From contig JADBLN010000016.1 in the NCBI GenBank assembly GCA_014894455.1, positions 1-42,963 of the forward strand: DNA of 42,963 nt, given 5' to 3'. A program made the translations under genes and the position numbers. Below are positions 27,282-37,373 of the stretch, one piece after another (the first letter of the stretch is position 1; each line of letters starts with the position of its first letter). This DNA comes from Acidobacteriota bacterium (lineage in GTDB: Bacteria > Acidobacteriota > Aminicenantia > Aminicenantales > Saccharicenantaceae). Below the pieces are notes generated by a model, which did not search any database, had not been told where the DNA came from, and saw nothing but the letters and a program-made list of their open reading frames with translations.

Positions 27282-30086
27282 ATGACCACCGACCATTCTC
27301 CGTCGTTAAGAACCTTCCTCCGCGGCGCCACGGCCCTCATCATTCTGGTCGCGCTCGCCGGATTCCCAACCGCCGGCAGGGGCCAGGGCATGTATTCCAG
27401 GCAGGAACGGCCCGAGCCCGCGGCCAAGATGCGCGGTCCCTTCGAACGCGTCGTCAACCTCGGCAACCTCTGGTACCTCCAATCCTCCGAAAAAGCCAAG
27501 GGGGCCGGAGAGCAGATCTCCAAGCCCGGCTTCAAGATCGACTCGTGGTACCCGGCCGTCGTCCCCTCGACCGTCCTCGGGACGCTCGTTCAGAACAACG
27601 TCTATCCGGACATCTTCGTCGGGGAAAACCTCAAGGCCGTGCCCACGGCGCCTTTCGAGGCGTCCTGGTGGTATCGCAAGGAATTCACCGTGCCGGTGGG
27701 CCCCGGCCTCACGCGCACCCGGCTCGAGTTCGACGGCATCAACTACCGGGCCAACATCTGGCTCAACGGGACGAAGGTCGCCGACGCCGCGACGACGTAC
27801 GGCGCTTTCCGACGTTTCTCCATCGACGTGACCGCGAACGTCAAGACGACCGAGAAAAACGTCCTGGCCGTCGAGGTCTTCCCGCCGAAGAAGGGCGAGC
27901 CCACGATCGGTTTTGTCGACTGGAACCCGGCCGCCCCCGACAACAACATGGGTCTCTGGCGGGAGGTCCGCGTCCGGGCCACGGGTGACGTCTCCATCGA
28001 AAACCCCTTCGTTATCACCAAGCTGGACCTCGGAGCGGCCCGGCTGACGGTCTCGGCCGAGCTCAGGAACCACGCCGACCGGAGGGTCAAGGGCACGCTC
28101 GAAGGACGCATCGAGTCCCTGCGCTTCTCCCAGGACGTCGTCCTCGGACCGAAGGAAGCGAAGACGATCGAGTTCACCCCGGAGTCGACGCCCGAGCTCG
28201 TCATCAAGGACCCCCGGGTCTGGTGGACCCATGACCTGGGCAAGCAGGAACTCTACCTGCTCGCTCTCTCTTTCATCCAGAAAAGGGACAAGGCCGACGA
28301 GAAGGCCTCGCCCGAGCCCCCGGCCGAGAAGGCCGAGGAAGGCAAGACGAAGGGCAAGGCCCCGGCCAAACCGCCCGACCTCCCCCGCGGCCTGGCCTCG
28401 GACACGCGGCTCGTCCGCTTCGGCATCCGCGAGGTCGCCGACTACCGCACGGAGCAGGGCCACCGGGGCTTCAAGCTCAACGGCAAGAAGATCCTCATCC
28501 GCGGCGGCGGCTGGGCCGACGACCTCTTCCTCGACGTCCGGCCCAAGAAGCTCGCCGCCGAGGTCCTCTACGCCCGCCACATGAACCTCAACGCGCTCCG
28601 GCTCGAAGGGTTCTGGGGGACGAGCGAAGCCCTCTACGACCTCTGCGATCGCACCGGTCTCCTCCTCATGGTCGGCTGGAGCTGCCAGTGGGAGTGGGAC
28701 AACTATCTCGGCAAGCCCGCCGACGAACGCTACGGCGGCATCACCTCGCCGGAATTGATCGACCTCGTCGCCGCATCCTGGAGGGACCAAGTCCTCTGGC
28801 TCCGCAACCACCCCTCGATCTTCGTCTGGGCCGAGGCGAGCGACCTCATCCCCCACCCCGACCTCGAGAGACGCTACATCGAAATGCAGAAAGAGATCGA
28901 TCCGACCCGGCCGACGCTCGTCTCGACGAAGGGGAATTCGAGCGATATCACCGGGCCGTCCGGGGTCAAGATGCTCGGCCCCTACGACTACGTCCCGCCG
29001 GTCTACTGGTATATCGACACGAAGAACGGCGGCGCCTACGGCTTCAACACCGAGACGGGCCCGGGCCCCCAGGTCCCGCCCCTCGAAAGCCTCAAGAAGA
29101 TGTTCCCCGCGGACAAGCTCTGGCCGATCAACGAGACCTGGTTCTACCACTGCTGCCGGGGGGAATTCAAGACGCTCGAGCGCTACAACGAGGCCATGGA
29201 CCGTCGTCTGGGACCGGCCCGGAACCTCGAGGACTACATCCGGAAAGCCCAGTTCCTGAACTACGAGGCCATGCGGGCCATGTTCGAGGCCTTCGTCGCC
29301 AACAAGCACAAGGCGACGGGCGTCATCCAGTGGATGTACAACTCCGCCTGGCCGAAGCTCTGGTGGCAGCTCTATGATTACTACCTCCAGCCGAACGGCG
29401 CCTTTTACGGCGCCCGCAAGGCCGGCGAGCCCGTCCACATCCTCTACAACTACGGGACGCAGGACGTCGTCGCCGTCAACAGCACGGGGACGCCCTCGCC
29501 CAAGCTCAAGGCCGCCATCCGGGTCCTCGACTTCGACCTCAAGGAGGTCATCGCCAAGACGGCCGACTTCGGGCTGCTAGCCGACGAGGTCCGGACGATC
29601 GATGTGCTCCGCCTGCCCGGCGGCCCGACCCCGACCTACTTCCTCGACCTGCGGTTATTCTCGGAAAAGGGCCAGCTCGTCGACGCGAACTTCTACTGCC
29701 TGTCGACAAAGCCCGAGACGCTCGACGAGGCGAACGGGACCTGGTACGTGACGCCGATCAAGGACTTCGCCGACCTGACGGCCCTCAACGGGCTGAAGTA
29801 CGTGACCCTCAAGGTCAAGGACAAATACAACAAGGACGGCCCTTCGACCAAGGTCACCGTTGAGCTCGAGAACCCCTCTCCGGACCTGGCCCTCATGGTC
29901 GAGATCCGCGTCGTCCGCGACGTCTCGGGCGAGGTGGTCCTGCCGATCTTCCTCGACGACAACTACATCACGCTCCTGCCGAAGGAGACGCGCAAGATCT
30001 CCGGCCTCTTCGCCACCGAGGACCTCATGGGCGAACTTCCCGTCGTCAAGGTCAGGGGCTGGAACGTGAAGGAAGCCGAAAAATGA
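27282..30086 (+). CDS. GH2-family glycoside hydrolase (exo-beta-glucosaminidase/mannosidase-like)
   Basis: GH2 sugar-binding and TIM motifs: WWYRKEFTVP, GFKLNGKKILIRGGGWADDLFLDV, NLNALRLEGFWGTSEALYDLCDRTGLLLMVGWSCQWEW. Confidence 0.9.
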   Translation: MTTDHSPSLRTFLRGATALIILVALAGFPTAGRGQGMYSRQERPEPAAKMRGPFERVVNLGNLWYLQSSEKAKGAGEQISKPGFKIDSWYPAVVPSTVLGTLVQNNVYPDIFVGENLKAVPTAPFEASWWYRKEFTVPVGPGLTRTRLEFDGINYRANIWLNGTKVADAATTYGAFRRFSIDVTANVKTTEKNVLAVEVFPPKKGEPTIGFVDWNPAAPDNNMGLWREVRVRATGDVSIENPFVITKLDLGAARLTVSAELRNHADRRVKGTLEGRIESLRFSQDVVLGPKEAKTIEFTPESTPELVIKDPRVWWTHDLGKQELYLLALSFIQKRDKADEKASPEPPAEKAEEGKTKGKAPAKPPDLPRGLASDTRLVRFGIREVADYRTEQGHRGFKLNGKKILIRGGGWADDLFLDVRPKKLAAEVLYARHMNLNALRLEGFWGTSEALYDLCDRTGLLLMVGWSCQWEWDNYLGKPADERYGGITSPELIDLVAASWRDQVLWLRNHPSIFVWAEASDLIPHPDLERRYIEMQKEIDPTRPTLVSTKGNSSDITGPSGVKMLGPYDYVPPVYWYIDTKNGGAYGFNTETGPGPQVPPLESLKKMFPADKLWPINETWFYHCCRGEFKTLERYNEAMDRRLGPARNLEDYIRKAQFLNYEAMRAMFEAFVANKHKATGVIQWMYNSAWPKLWWQLYDYYLQPNGAFYGARKAGEPVHILYNYGTQDVVAVNSTGTPSPKLKAAIRVLDFDLKEVIAKTADFGLLADEVRTIDVLRLPGGPTPTYFLDLRLFSEKGQLVDANFYCLSTKPETLDEANGTWYVTPIKDFADLTALNGLKYVTLKVKDKYNKDGPSTKVTVELENPSPDLALMVEIRVVRDVSGEVVLPIFLDDNYITLLPKETRKISGLFATEDLMGELPVVKVRGWNVKEAEK

Positions 30087-30895
30087 TCCGGGCCCGGCGG
30101 GCAGGGCTCGTCCGGAGCGTCGCCCTTCTCCTCCCGCTCGGCCTTCTCTCCTGCCGGGGAGGGCCGGCCGCGCCGGCCGACCCCTGCCGGATCTTCCTCT
30201 GCGACAACGGCGGGATCGTCCGCGGCGACACCTCCTTCCGCCGGATGTCGCTCGTCTTCACCGGCGGCTCGTTCGCCGACGGCGGCGCTCACATCCGGGA
30301 AGTCCTCCGGAAAGAGAAGGTCAAGGCCGGATTCTTCTTCACCGGCGATTTCTACCGGACGCCCGAGTTCGCCGATCTCATCCGCGGCCTCGCTTCCGAC
30401 GGCCACTATCTCGGGCCGCACTCCGACCGCCATCTTCTCTACTGCGATTGGGACGACCGAGACAAGACGCTCGTGACCCGGGAGGAGTTCCGGGACGACC
30501 TCCTGGCTAATTACAGGGAAATGGACCGGTTCGGGGTCGCCCGCGATAAAGCGCGCCTGTTCATCCCGCCCTACGAGTGGTATAACCACGACATCGCGCG
30601 ATGGTCCCGGGAGCTCGGCCTCGTCCTCTTCAACTTCACCCCGGGCACGTCCTCCAACGCCGACTACACGACGCCCTCGATGCCGGAATACAAATCCTCA
30701 CGGGAGATCTACGACCGGATCCTGGCCTATGAGGCCAAAGACCCGAACGGCCTCAACGGCTTCATCCTCCTCATCCACATCGGGACGGACCCCGAGCGGA
30801 CCGACAAGTTCTATCTCTTGTTGGACGATATGCTCCGAGAACTCAAGGCTAAAAGCTACGCCTTCGTCCGGATCGACGAGTTGCTCGAGCGCTGA
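30083..30895 (+). CDS. NodB-like polysaccharide deacetylase (divergent motif 1)
   Basis: SLVFTGGSFADGGAHIREVLRKEKVKAGFFFTGDFYR, YLGPHSDRHLLYCDW, FIPPYEWYN; ATGA overlap with GH2. Confidence 0.85.
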   Translation: MIRARRAGLVRSVALLLPLGLLSCRGGPAAPADPCRIFLCDNGGIVRGDTSFRRMSLVFTGGSFADGGAHIREVLRKEKVKAGFFFTGDFYRTPEFADLIRGLASDGHYLGPHSDRHLLYCDWDDRDKTLVTREEFRDDLLANYREMDRFGVARDKARLFIPPYEWYNHDIARWSRELGLVLFNFTPGTSSNADYTTPSMPEYKSSREIYDRILAYEAKDPNGLNGFILLIHIGTDPERTDKFYLLLDDMLRELKAKSYAFVRIDELLER

Positions 30896-30898
30896 CCG

Positions 30899-32983
30899 CT
30901 ATTTTTTCTTGAGGGACTCGAGAAGGGCCCGAATTTTTTCCTGATTGGGGCTGAGCTCCAGGGACTTCGTCCAGGCCTTGACCGCCTCTTCCCTGTTCCC
31001 GAGCTGGAAATAGCAGGTCCCCAGGTAGTTCAGGATGTCGATGTTCGCCCCGAACCTGACGAGATAAGCCGCGTAGTGCGTCGAGGCCTCCCGAAACTCC
31101 CCGAGGGCGTGGCAGACCTGGCCGAGCAGGGCCAAAACCTCGGCCGCCGGCTCCGGCTCCCCGGCGAACGGGAGGAGGATCTCCTTGACGCGCCGGAAAT
31201 CATTCGACCGGAAGAGGGCCTGGCTGTAGGCGATGGCGATATCGGACCGCCCCGAGTTGCGGCCGTAAGCGTCGGCAAGACGGTTCCGGGCCGCTTCGAG
31301 GTCCCCTGTGTTCATGAGCTGAACGCCTGTCGTGAACAGGTCGTCCTCCTTCATCACCGACGGGGCGACCTTGGAAATGACTAGGGGCCGCGGGACCGTC
31401 GCGGCGAGCGAGACCTCGAAATTCTCTTTCGTCCCGGCCGCTTCCCTCCCCTGCCCGTCGAGGAGGGACACCCGGACCTGGTAGTAGCCGGGCGGGAAAT
31501 CCACGAGCGGCTGAGCATCGACGACGCTCATCCCGGCCGGACCGGCGGCGATCTTGGCCGTCCTCGACAGGAACTCCTTGTCCTCCCGGTAGAACGTGGT
31601 GCGGAGCGTGCCGGATGTCCGGAGGTCCTCTGTCAGGCCGTAGAGCTGGAAGAAGAGAACGAGCGAGTCTTTGGCGCTGAACGCCTTCCGCGTCTGGCAG
31701 AGGAGCTGGTCGTCGCCGGCCTTGAAGGGGACGCGCTCCCCCGGCGGCGACGGCCTCTTTTCGGCCCCGTAGGCCAGAAGGAGGGGGCTCATCCGGACCG
31801 CCCCGCCGGGCCTTGGAACGACGACCGTTTTGCCGGCGGCGGCGAACTCCTTGGACAGGACGTTCTTCAGGAGGATGTCGAACGTGTAAGTCCCCGGGAC
31901 GAGGGGAAAGGCGTCTTGGATGGAAATGGATTTCGAGCGGACGTCCTCGAGCTCGGCAGCCGTCAGGCTGAAGGGGAAGTCCTTGTCGAACTGATAGACA
32001 GTCTTCCCCTCGGCGTCGGATACGCGGCCTGTCAGGCGGAAACGGACCTCGTACTTCCCCCCGATTTCCTCCGTGGAGATCTTGGCCGGCTCGACGGTGT
32101 AGTGGACGAAACTGGAGCCCGTCTCGTCCCGGATGACCTGGACCTGGACCTCGCTCGAGATGTAGTTGGCCGTGTACTCCACCTCGATGAAATCCTTGTA
32201 TTTCAAGATTGCGTCGGCATAGCCGACCTCGACTTTTTTCTGGGGTGAGGCGAAGATCGTAGCCATCAGCCGGTTCGAGGCGAGCGACGCATGGCCCGGC
32301 TGGACGGCCTCGTTGGGGATGAGGCTCAGGGTCTGGCGGGCTAGGTTCGGCTCGAGCTCCTGAAGGGCCTTGTAGGCGGCCATGTCGTCGCTCAGGGAAC
32401 CGGAAATCCGGCTGACGTCACGGTAGCCGCCCATGGCGTCGGCGATAAGGCTCCTCGGGCCGTCGACGGTCGGCGAATAAAGGATGTAGTCGCCGGCCCC
32501 ATCCCGTTTGAAAAAGATGACGTTGAAGGCCGTCGGGAGACCGAGCTCGGGGTCGCCCAGGTAGAACCAGATCTCGACGGGAAAGACGCCGTTGACGTTG
32601 GTATACTGCTCGATATTCCTGGGAGGCCCGAGGAGGATGTGGAGGCGGCCGCGGTCGGTCTTCCAGCCGGGGAGCGGCGTCGACCGTCCAAAGGTCGCGT
32701 TGGCGTAATTCAGCCGGCGGTAGTGCTCCTCCTCGAATTCGTTCTTCGGCGTCGCGGGCTCGGGGTCGCGGTGCTTCCAGAAGGCCTCGACGAAGATGTC
32801 CCGCTCCCTGTCGGTCTGGAGCTGGCGGAAGACGTCCCGTTCGTGGGATGTGATGATGTAGACGACTTCTTCATCCAGCCATTTTTTATAGCGTTCGGGA
32901 AGGGCGATCTTCGATTGGCCAAGGATCCCGAGGGGAACGGCCAGGGCGAGCAGGATGACCGCGGACAGGAGCCTTGTTTTCAT
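30899..32983 (-). CDS. GWxTD-domain protein with C-terminal TPRs, exported
   Basis: LPGWKTDRGRLHILLGPP; signal peptide; C-terminal TPR units. Confidence 0.88.
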   Translation of the reverse strand: MKTRLLSAVILLALAVPLGILGQSKIALPERYKKWLDEEVVYIITSHERDVFRQLQTDRERDIFVEAFWKHRDPEPATPKNEFEEEHYRRLNYANATFGRSTPLPGWKTDRGRLHILLGPPRNIEQYTNVNGVFPVEIWFYLGDPELGLPTAFNVIFFKRDGAGDYILYSPTVDGPRSLIADAMGGYRDVSRISGSLSDDMAAYKALQELEPNLARQTLSLIPNEAVQPGHASLASNRLMATIFASPQKKVEVGYADAILKYKDFIEVEYTANYISSEVQVQVIRDETGSSFVHYTVEPAKISTEEIGGKYEVRFRLTGRVSDAEGKTVYQFDKDFPFSLTAAELEDVRSKSISIQDAFPLVPGTYTFDILLKNVLSKEFAAAGKTVVVPRPGGAVRMSPLLLAYGAEKRPSPPGERVPFKAGDDQLLCQTRKAFSAKDSLVLFFQLYGLTEDLRTSGTLRTTFYREDKEFLSRTAKIAAGPAGMSVVDAQPLVDFPPGYYQVRVSLLDGQGREAAGTKENFEVSLAATVPRPLVISKVAPSVMKEDDLFTTGVQLMNTGDLEAARNRLADAYGRNSGRSDIAIAYSQALFRSNDFRRVKEILLPFAGEPEPAAEVLALLGQVCHALGEFREASTHYAAYLVRFGANIDILNYLGTCYFQLGNREEAVKAWTKSLELSPNQEKIRALLESLKKK

Positions 32984-33040
32984 GGCTTTCCTCTGCTCTT
33001 ACTCTATCGGATTCGGCTTCTTTCGACAACCGCCCCGCCC

Positions 33041-33080
33041 CCCCAAAAGAAACCCCCGGAGGGCGCCATGCCCTCCGGGG
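33041..33080 (-). terminator. Rho-independent terminator downstream of TonB-dependent receptor gene
   Basis: Minus strand ccccggagggc-atggc-gccctccgggg followed by gtttctttt. Confidence 0.85.
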
Positions 33081-33105
33081 TGCGGAGATCTGTGCGTGCT
33101 TCGGC

Positions 33106-36100
33106 TTAGAACTGGTAGAGGAAGCTCAGTCTGAACGTGCGGGGCGAGAGGATGCCGCCGACCTTGCCGAACTCATACTGGTAATCGAGGTCGTTCGGTG
33201 TGTTGGCGTTGAAGAGGTTGAAGACGTCGAGGACGACGTGGACCGATCCGTACTTGGCCAGGCGGATGGCCTTCTCGACGCGGAAGTCAAGGATCGATTG
33301 CCTCGGCAGGTATCGGGGTTTCGTCGGGTCGACCGAGACGATCGTGCCGATGCCGCCCTCGATAACCCCGCCCGGAGGAGCACCCCATTCCGAAATCTGC
33401 GGGATCCCCTCCAGTTGCCAGACCGGGCGGCCGGTGTGCATCCTGAACCGGGCGCCGAGATCGACTTCGACGACCGGGATGGTGTAAGACCCGGAGATTT
33501 TGAACTCGAACTTGGGCGTGAAGGGCAGGGGGCCGGTCATGTTGTTGACCGTGTAGTTCAGGGTGCTCATCCAGTTGTTATCCGTGACCATCGGGCCTTC
33601 GAAGTTCATGCTTTGAGAATAGATCCGGTTGGCCATGCCGTCCGAATGGGTGTAGAGGAACGAGCCGAGCATCTGCCAGCGGTTGGAATACCGCTTGTTG
33701 AAGACGAACTGGTAGCCCTGGAAATCGCGCTTGGGTTTGACGCCGTCGAAGGCGCCCATGTTGACGACCTTATAGTCTGAATGCTGACCGACCCAGCGGA
33801 CGTCCAATCCGTCGATCGTTCCGGATCCGTCATAGTCGAGCCACTGGATGCTGTAGAGATCGACGGTCCGGCCGTCGAGGGTCGTGAACGGGACGCGGTC
33901 GTAGGCCCATTCTTCCTGGGTCACCTCATTGATCGGGATGTTGGCGAAAATGTCGGCCGAATGCTTGAGGATGAACGTGCCGCTGACGGAAAAGTCCTTG
34001 ATGAGCTCCCGTTCGAGGCTGAACGTGAACTGGTCCGTGAACTGGTCCTTGAGGTTCGGATCGACATTGAGGCGCCAGGAAGGGTCTTCCGGATCGCGGA
34101 TTTCCTCGGAGATCGGCGTCATGCCAAAGATCGTCCGGGCCGCGTCCCGCGTCTCGATCGTGTCGATGAAGCCGTCGTCGTTGGCGTCGGCGATAGACCA
34201 GGGGACTTCATACATCTGGAAGTGGGTCGTCTGCTGGGGCATATCGGGCCCCAGCCGCCGGAGGTACTCGACCGTGATCGGCAGGTAGTAGCGGCCGTAG
34301 CTGAAGCGGGCCACCGTCTTGGCGTCCTTCGTCAATTGATAGGTCAGGCCGATACGGGGCGATAACGTCTTGAAATTGAAGACGTTGTCGCTGCCGGCCC
34401 GGGTGCGGAGGACCGTCGGATTGGCGATGTCGGTGGGGCTGGTCAACGGCGCGTACTCGTACCCGTTGCCGTACTTGGCCGTCATCCGGTCGTAGCGCAG
34501 GCCGAGGTTGACGGTCAGCCTTTTCGTCGGGCTCCACTGGTCGTCGAGGAAGAAGGCCAGGGAGTCGGAGGTGCCGACGGTCAGAAAGGGGTTAATGTGG
34601 TTTTCCATGTTGTAGAAGAGCAGGCCGCCGGTGTCGCCGTACCAGCTCTGCATGTAGCTGACGTTTTGCGTCCAGCGGTAGGGGTAGAGGAAGTTGGCGT
34701 AGTTCTGGAAATAGCCGCCGAGGGAATTGCTGCGGCCCTTGGTGAACTGGGCGCCGAACTTGATGTCGTGTTCGCCGAGGAAGTTTTCGGCATAGTGGGA
34801 GACGTCGGCTTGGATCGTCTGCCGATTGGATTTCCAGCCCTCGATGTAGGGGAAGGCGCCGTTGATGCCGTACGAGGCCCACTTCCACCAGTTGATGTAG
34901 CCGCCATTGGCCGGGGCATCACTGGGGACGTGCGGCGTGTCGTTTGTCCAGAACCCCAGGTACTTCGTTGTGAAGATGGTCGTGCTCGAGGGGAGCCACT
35001 GCCACTGGGCGGACACGGTGTTGTTCTTGCTGGCCACACCGTAGGTCATGGACGTGTCCCACTGAGGTTGACTGCCCCAGCTGCCGCCGTCGTAGTCGTT
35101 GCTCTCGAAGTGGTAGGAGATCCAGGCCCGGTGGGCCTTGAAGGGCTCGGCCGAGATCTTCATGTCGGCGTAGCGGGCCCAACTGTTCATCTGGAGGTCC
35201 CAGCGCGGCCGGGTGGTGGCGGAATTGAGGGAGTCGTAGCCGCCGTAGAACCAGATCTTGTCTTTGATGATCGGGCCGCCCAGGGTGAAGTTCAGCTCGT
35301 AGTCCTTGACGGCCGGGCCCCCGTACAGGTTGTTGGCGGGGGAGTCTCCTGTACCGACCCAGAGCCAATCCGTCCCATAAGTTGCCGCATCGGCGGGCGC
35401 GTTGGTCCGCCGCCACTTGACCGGCTCGAAATAGACGCCGGCGTTGCCGTGGAACTTGTTGCTGCCGGACTTCGTCAGGATGTCGATCGCGGCGCCCGAG
35501 AAACTGCCGTACTCGGCCTTGGAGCCCAGGGCCACGACGCGGACTTCCTCGACGGCGTTGTAGTTGACGCGGACGAGGGAACCGAAGGACGACCCGCGGG
35601 GGTTCGTGGCGTTGACGCCGTTGACGAGGAAGACGTTCTCGTTCGAAGAGCCGCTGTAGGCCGTCGGGCTGGGGAGCCAGCCGGCGTTGCTGCCGTGGTC
35701 GAACATGCCGGGCGTTGTCAGCGCGAGATCGTAGAACGCGTCCCGGCTCGTCGGCAGCTTGCTGATCATCTGCTGATCGAGCTTGGAATCGACCGCCGAG
35801 CTCTTGGTGTCGACGATCGGGCTGGCCGCCGTGACCGTGATCTGTTCCTCGATCGCGCCGGCCTCCATCTGGAGGTCGACCCCGAGGGAGCCGCCCGCCG
35901 AGATGCCGATCTTCTCTTGGATGGTGGTCTTGAAGCCCGGCATCGATGCCGTGAGCTTATAGATCCCGGGCGGCAGGTTGAGGAAGACGTACGTGCCCCT
36001 GGCGGAGGTGATCGTCGCTCTCTTCCCTGAGATCAGGGCCGGACTAGTGACCTCGATGGCCACTCCGGGCAGGGGATCGCCTGATACCTCCGTGATCGTG

Positions 36101-36237
36101 CCGGTGAGTTTCCCGTCCAGGATGGACTGGGCCCGGACAGCGCCCACGGTGATGAAAGCCAGGCCGACGACTAGAGCCATCGTCACAAGCAGGATTTTTT
36201 TCGCCATGTGCTTTCTTGCTCCTATCTCTTTATTCAC
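33106..36237 (-). CDS. TonB-dependent receptor with N-terminal carboxypeptidase-regulatory-like domain (start may be 36207)
   Basis: KLTGTITEVSGDPLPGVAIEVTSPAL...GTYVFLNLPPGIYKLTASMPGF; plug-like NVFLVNGVNATNPRG; C-terminal FRLSFLYQF. Confidence 0.93.
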   Translation of the reverse strand: MNKEIGARKHMAKKILLVTMALVVGLAFITVGAVRAQSILDGKLTGTITEVSGDPLPGVAIEVTSPALISGKRATITSARGTYVFLNLPPGIYKLTASMPGFKTTIQEKIGISAGGSLGVDLQMEAGAIEEQITVTAASPIVDTKSSAVDSKLDQQMISKLPTSRDAFYDLALTTPGMFDHGSNAGWLPSPTAYSGSSNENVFLVNGVNATNPRGSSFGSLVRVNYNAVEEVRVVALGSKAEYGSFSGAAIDILTKSGSNKFHGNAGVYFEPVKWRRTNAPADAATYGTDWLWVGTGDSPANNLYGGPAVKDYELNFTLGGPIIKDKIWFYGGYDSLNSATTRPRWDLQMNSWARYADMKISAEPFKAHRAWISYHFESNDYDGGSWGSQPQWDTSMTYGVASKNNTVSAQWQWLPSSTTIFTTKYLGFWTNDTPHVPSDAPANGGYINWWKWASYGINGAFPYIEGWKSNRQTIQADVSHYAENFLGEHDIKFGAQFTKGRSNSLGGYFQNYANFLYPYRWTQNVSYMQSWYGDTGGLLFYNMENHINPFLTVGTSDSLAFFLDDQWSPTKRLTVNLGLRYDRMTAKYGNGYEYAPLTSPTDIANPTVLRTRAGSDNVFNFKTLSPRIGLTYQLTKDAKTVARFSYGRYYLPITVEYLRRLGPDMPQQTTHFQMYEVPWSIADANDDGFIDTIETRDAARTIFGMTPISEEIRDPEDPSWRLNVDPNLKDQFTDQFTFSLERELIKDFSVSGTFILKHSADIFANIPINEVTQEEWAYDRVPFTTLDGRTVDLYSIQWLDYDGSGTIDGLDVRWVGQHSDYKVVNMGAFDGVKPKRDFQGYQFVFNKRYSNRWQMLGSFLYTHSDGMANRIYSQSMNFEGPMVTDNNWMSTLNYTVNNMTGPLPFTPKFEFKISGSYTIPVVEVDLGARFRMHTGRPVWQLEGIPQISEWGAPPGGVIEGGIGTIVSVDPTKPRYLPRQSILDFRVEKAIRLAKYGSVHVVLDVFNLFNANTPNDLDYQYEFGKVGGILSPRTFRLSFLYQF

Positions 36238-36410
36238 TTCTCAGACTCTGCTCCCGCCGGCCTTGCGCCGGAAGAAACGGCCCACTGCCTTGATTTGCTA
36301 GAGTAATCTCTCTTTCCTCCTTCCTAAGGCTATAATTATGATGGTTTTTGGAAACCTATATCATTTTCTGGATTTTATTCGTTTTTTCCAGGGATTGTCA
36401 AGCAAGAGCG

Positions 36411-37370
36411 CTATTTTTTGATCTGGGCCTTCAAGGTGACGATGAGCTCGTCCAGGAACTTGACCCTGTCCGGGTCGGTCGTGCCGACCTTGGCCTTCTC
36501 CAGGTAGGCGATCGCTTTCGAGAATTCGGCCCTATTGATGTAGCACCGCCCGGCCATCTCGAGATAAGCCGGGTCGTCCGGCCTCAGGGCCAGGGCCTTT
36601 TCGAAATGGGCCAGGGCTTCGTCGATCCGGGTGAGCCCGAAAAGGAGCAGGCCGGAATTGTAGAAAACGTCCGGATTTCCGGGTTCAAGCTCGATGGCCT
36701 TCTCGTATTCCACGAGGGCCTTCTCCGGCTGGTTCTGCCGCTCGTAGCAGACGCCCAGCTGATAAAAGGCCGCGGCGAATTTCGGGCTCAGCTCGATGAC
36801 CCTCAGGAACGCGCCTGAGGCTTCGGCCGGCATGTCTTTCCTGAGATAGGCGACTCCGGTGAGGTACAGCGCGTTGGAATCCTGGGGGTTCTTCTCGAGG
36901 ATCCCTTTCAGGCCGGCCAGCGCGCCGTCGAAATCCCCCTGCCTGATCTTCTCGGACGCCGCCTTGACCCCGGCCTCGGTCTCCTTGAGGCGCTGGACCT
37001 CCTGGACGACTTCCTCGCTGATCATGGTGATGGGCGGGATCTCGACCTTCTCCATTTTAGCTTTGGCTTCGAGGAGCTTCCATTGGTCTAACTTGACGGC
37101 ATAACCGTCTTTCTTGAGCACGACCTGGTAGTCCCCGCGCGGCAGGCCGGCAAACTTGAATTCGCCGTCTTTTTTGGTCTTCAGCGTGAAGCTGCGGCTG
37201 CTCCCGGCGTCCCGGAGGGTGATCTCCACGCCTTCGAGGGGTATTTTCTGGGTGTCTGTGACCTTCCCGGTGATGTAATATTCGCGATACTGACCGAGAA
37301 GGGGGAAGGCCAGGAGAAAGGAGAACAACACGGCGAAAACCGCCGGATGGAGACGAAGACGGTTTTTCAT
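36411..37370 (-). CDS. Carboxypeptidase-regulatory-like plus TPR protein, exported
   Basis: ITGKVTDTQKIPLEGVEITLRDAGSS..., followed by TPR repeats. Confidence 0.88.
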   Translation of the reverse strand: MKNRLRLHPAVFAVLFSFLLAFPLLGQYREYYITGKVTDTQKIPLEGVEITLRDAGSSRSFTLKTKKDGEFKFAGLPRGDYQVVLKKDGYAVKLDQWKLLEAKAKMEKVEIPPITMISEEVVQEVQRLKETEAGVKAASEKIRQGDFDGALAGLKGILEKNPQDSNALYLTGVAYLRKDMPAEASGAFLRVIELSPKFAAAFYQLGVCYERQNQPEKALVEYEKAIELEPGNPDVFYNSGLLLFGLTRIDEALAHFEKALALRPDDPAYLEMAGRCYINRAEFSKAIAYLEKAKVGTTDPDRVKFLDELIVTLKAQIKK

Positions 37371-37373
37371 GGA

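Noticed and set aside
27306-29438. 710-aa ORF antisense to GH2
   Set aside because: Shadow ORF; opposite frame is an unmistakable GH2.
34597-36030. 477-aa ORF antisense to the TonB-dependent receptor; similarly 38598-39698 and 40901-42466
   Set aside because: Shadow ORFs of long conserved genes.
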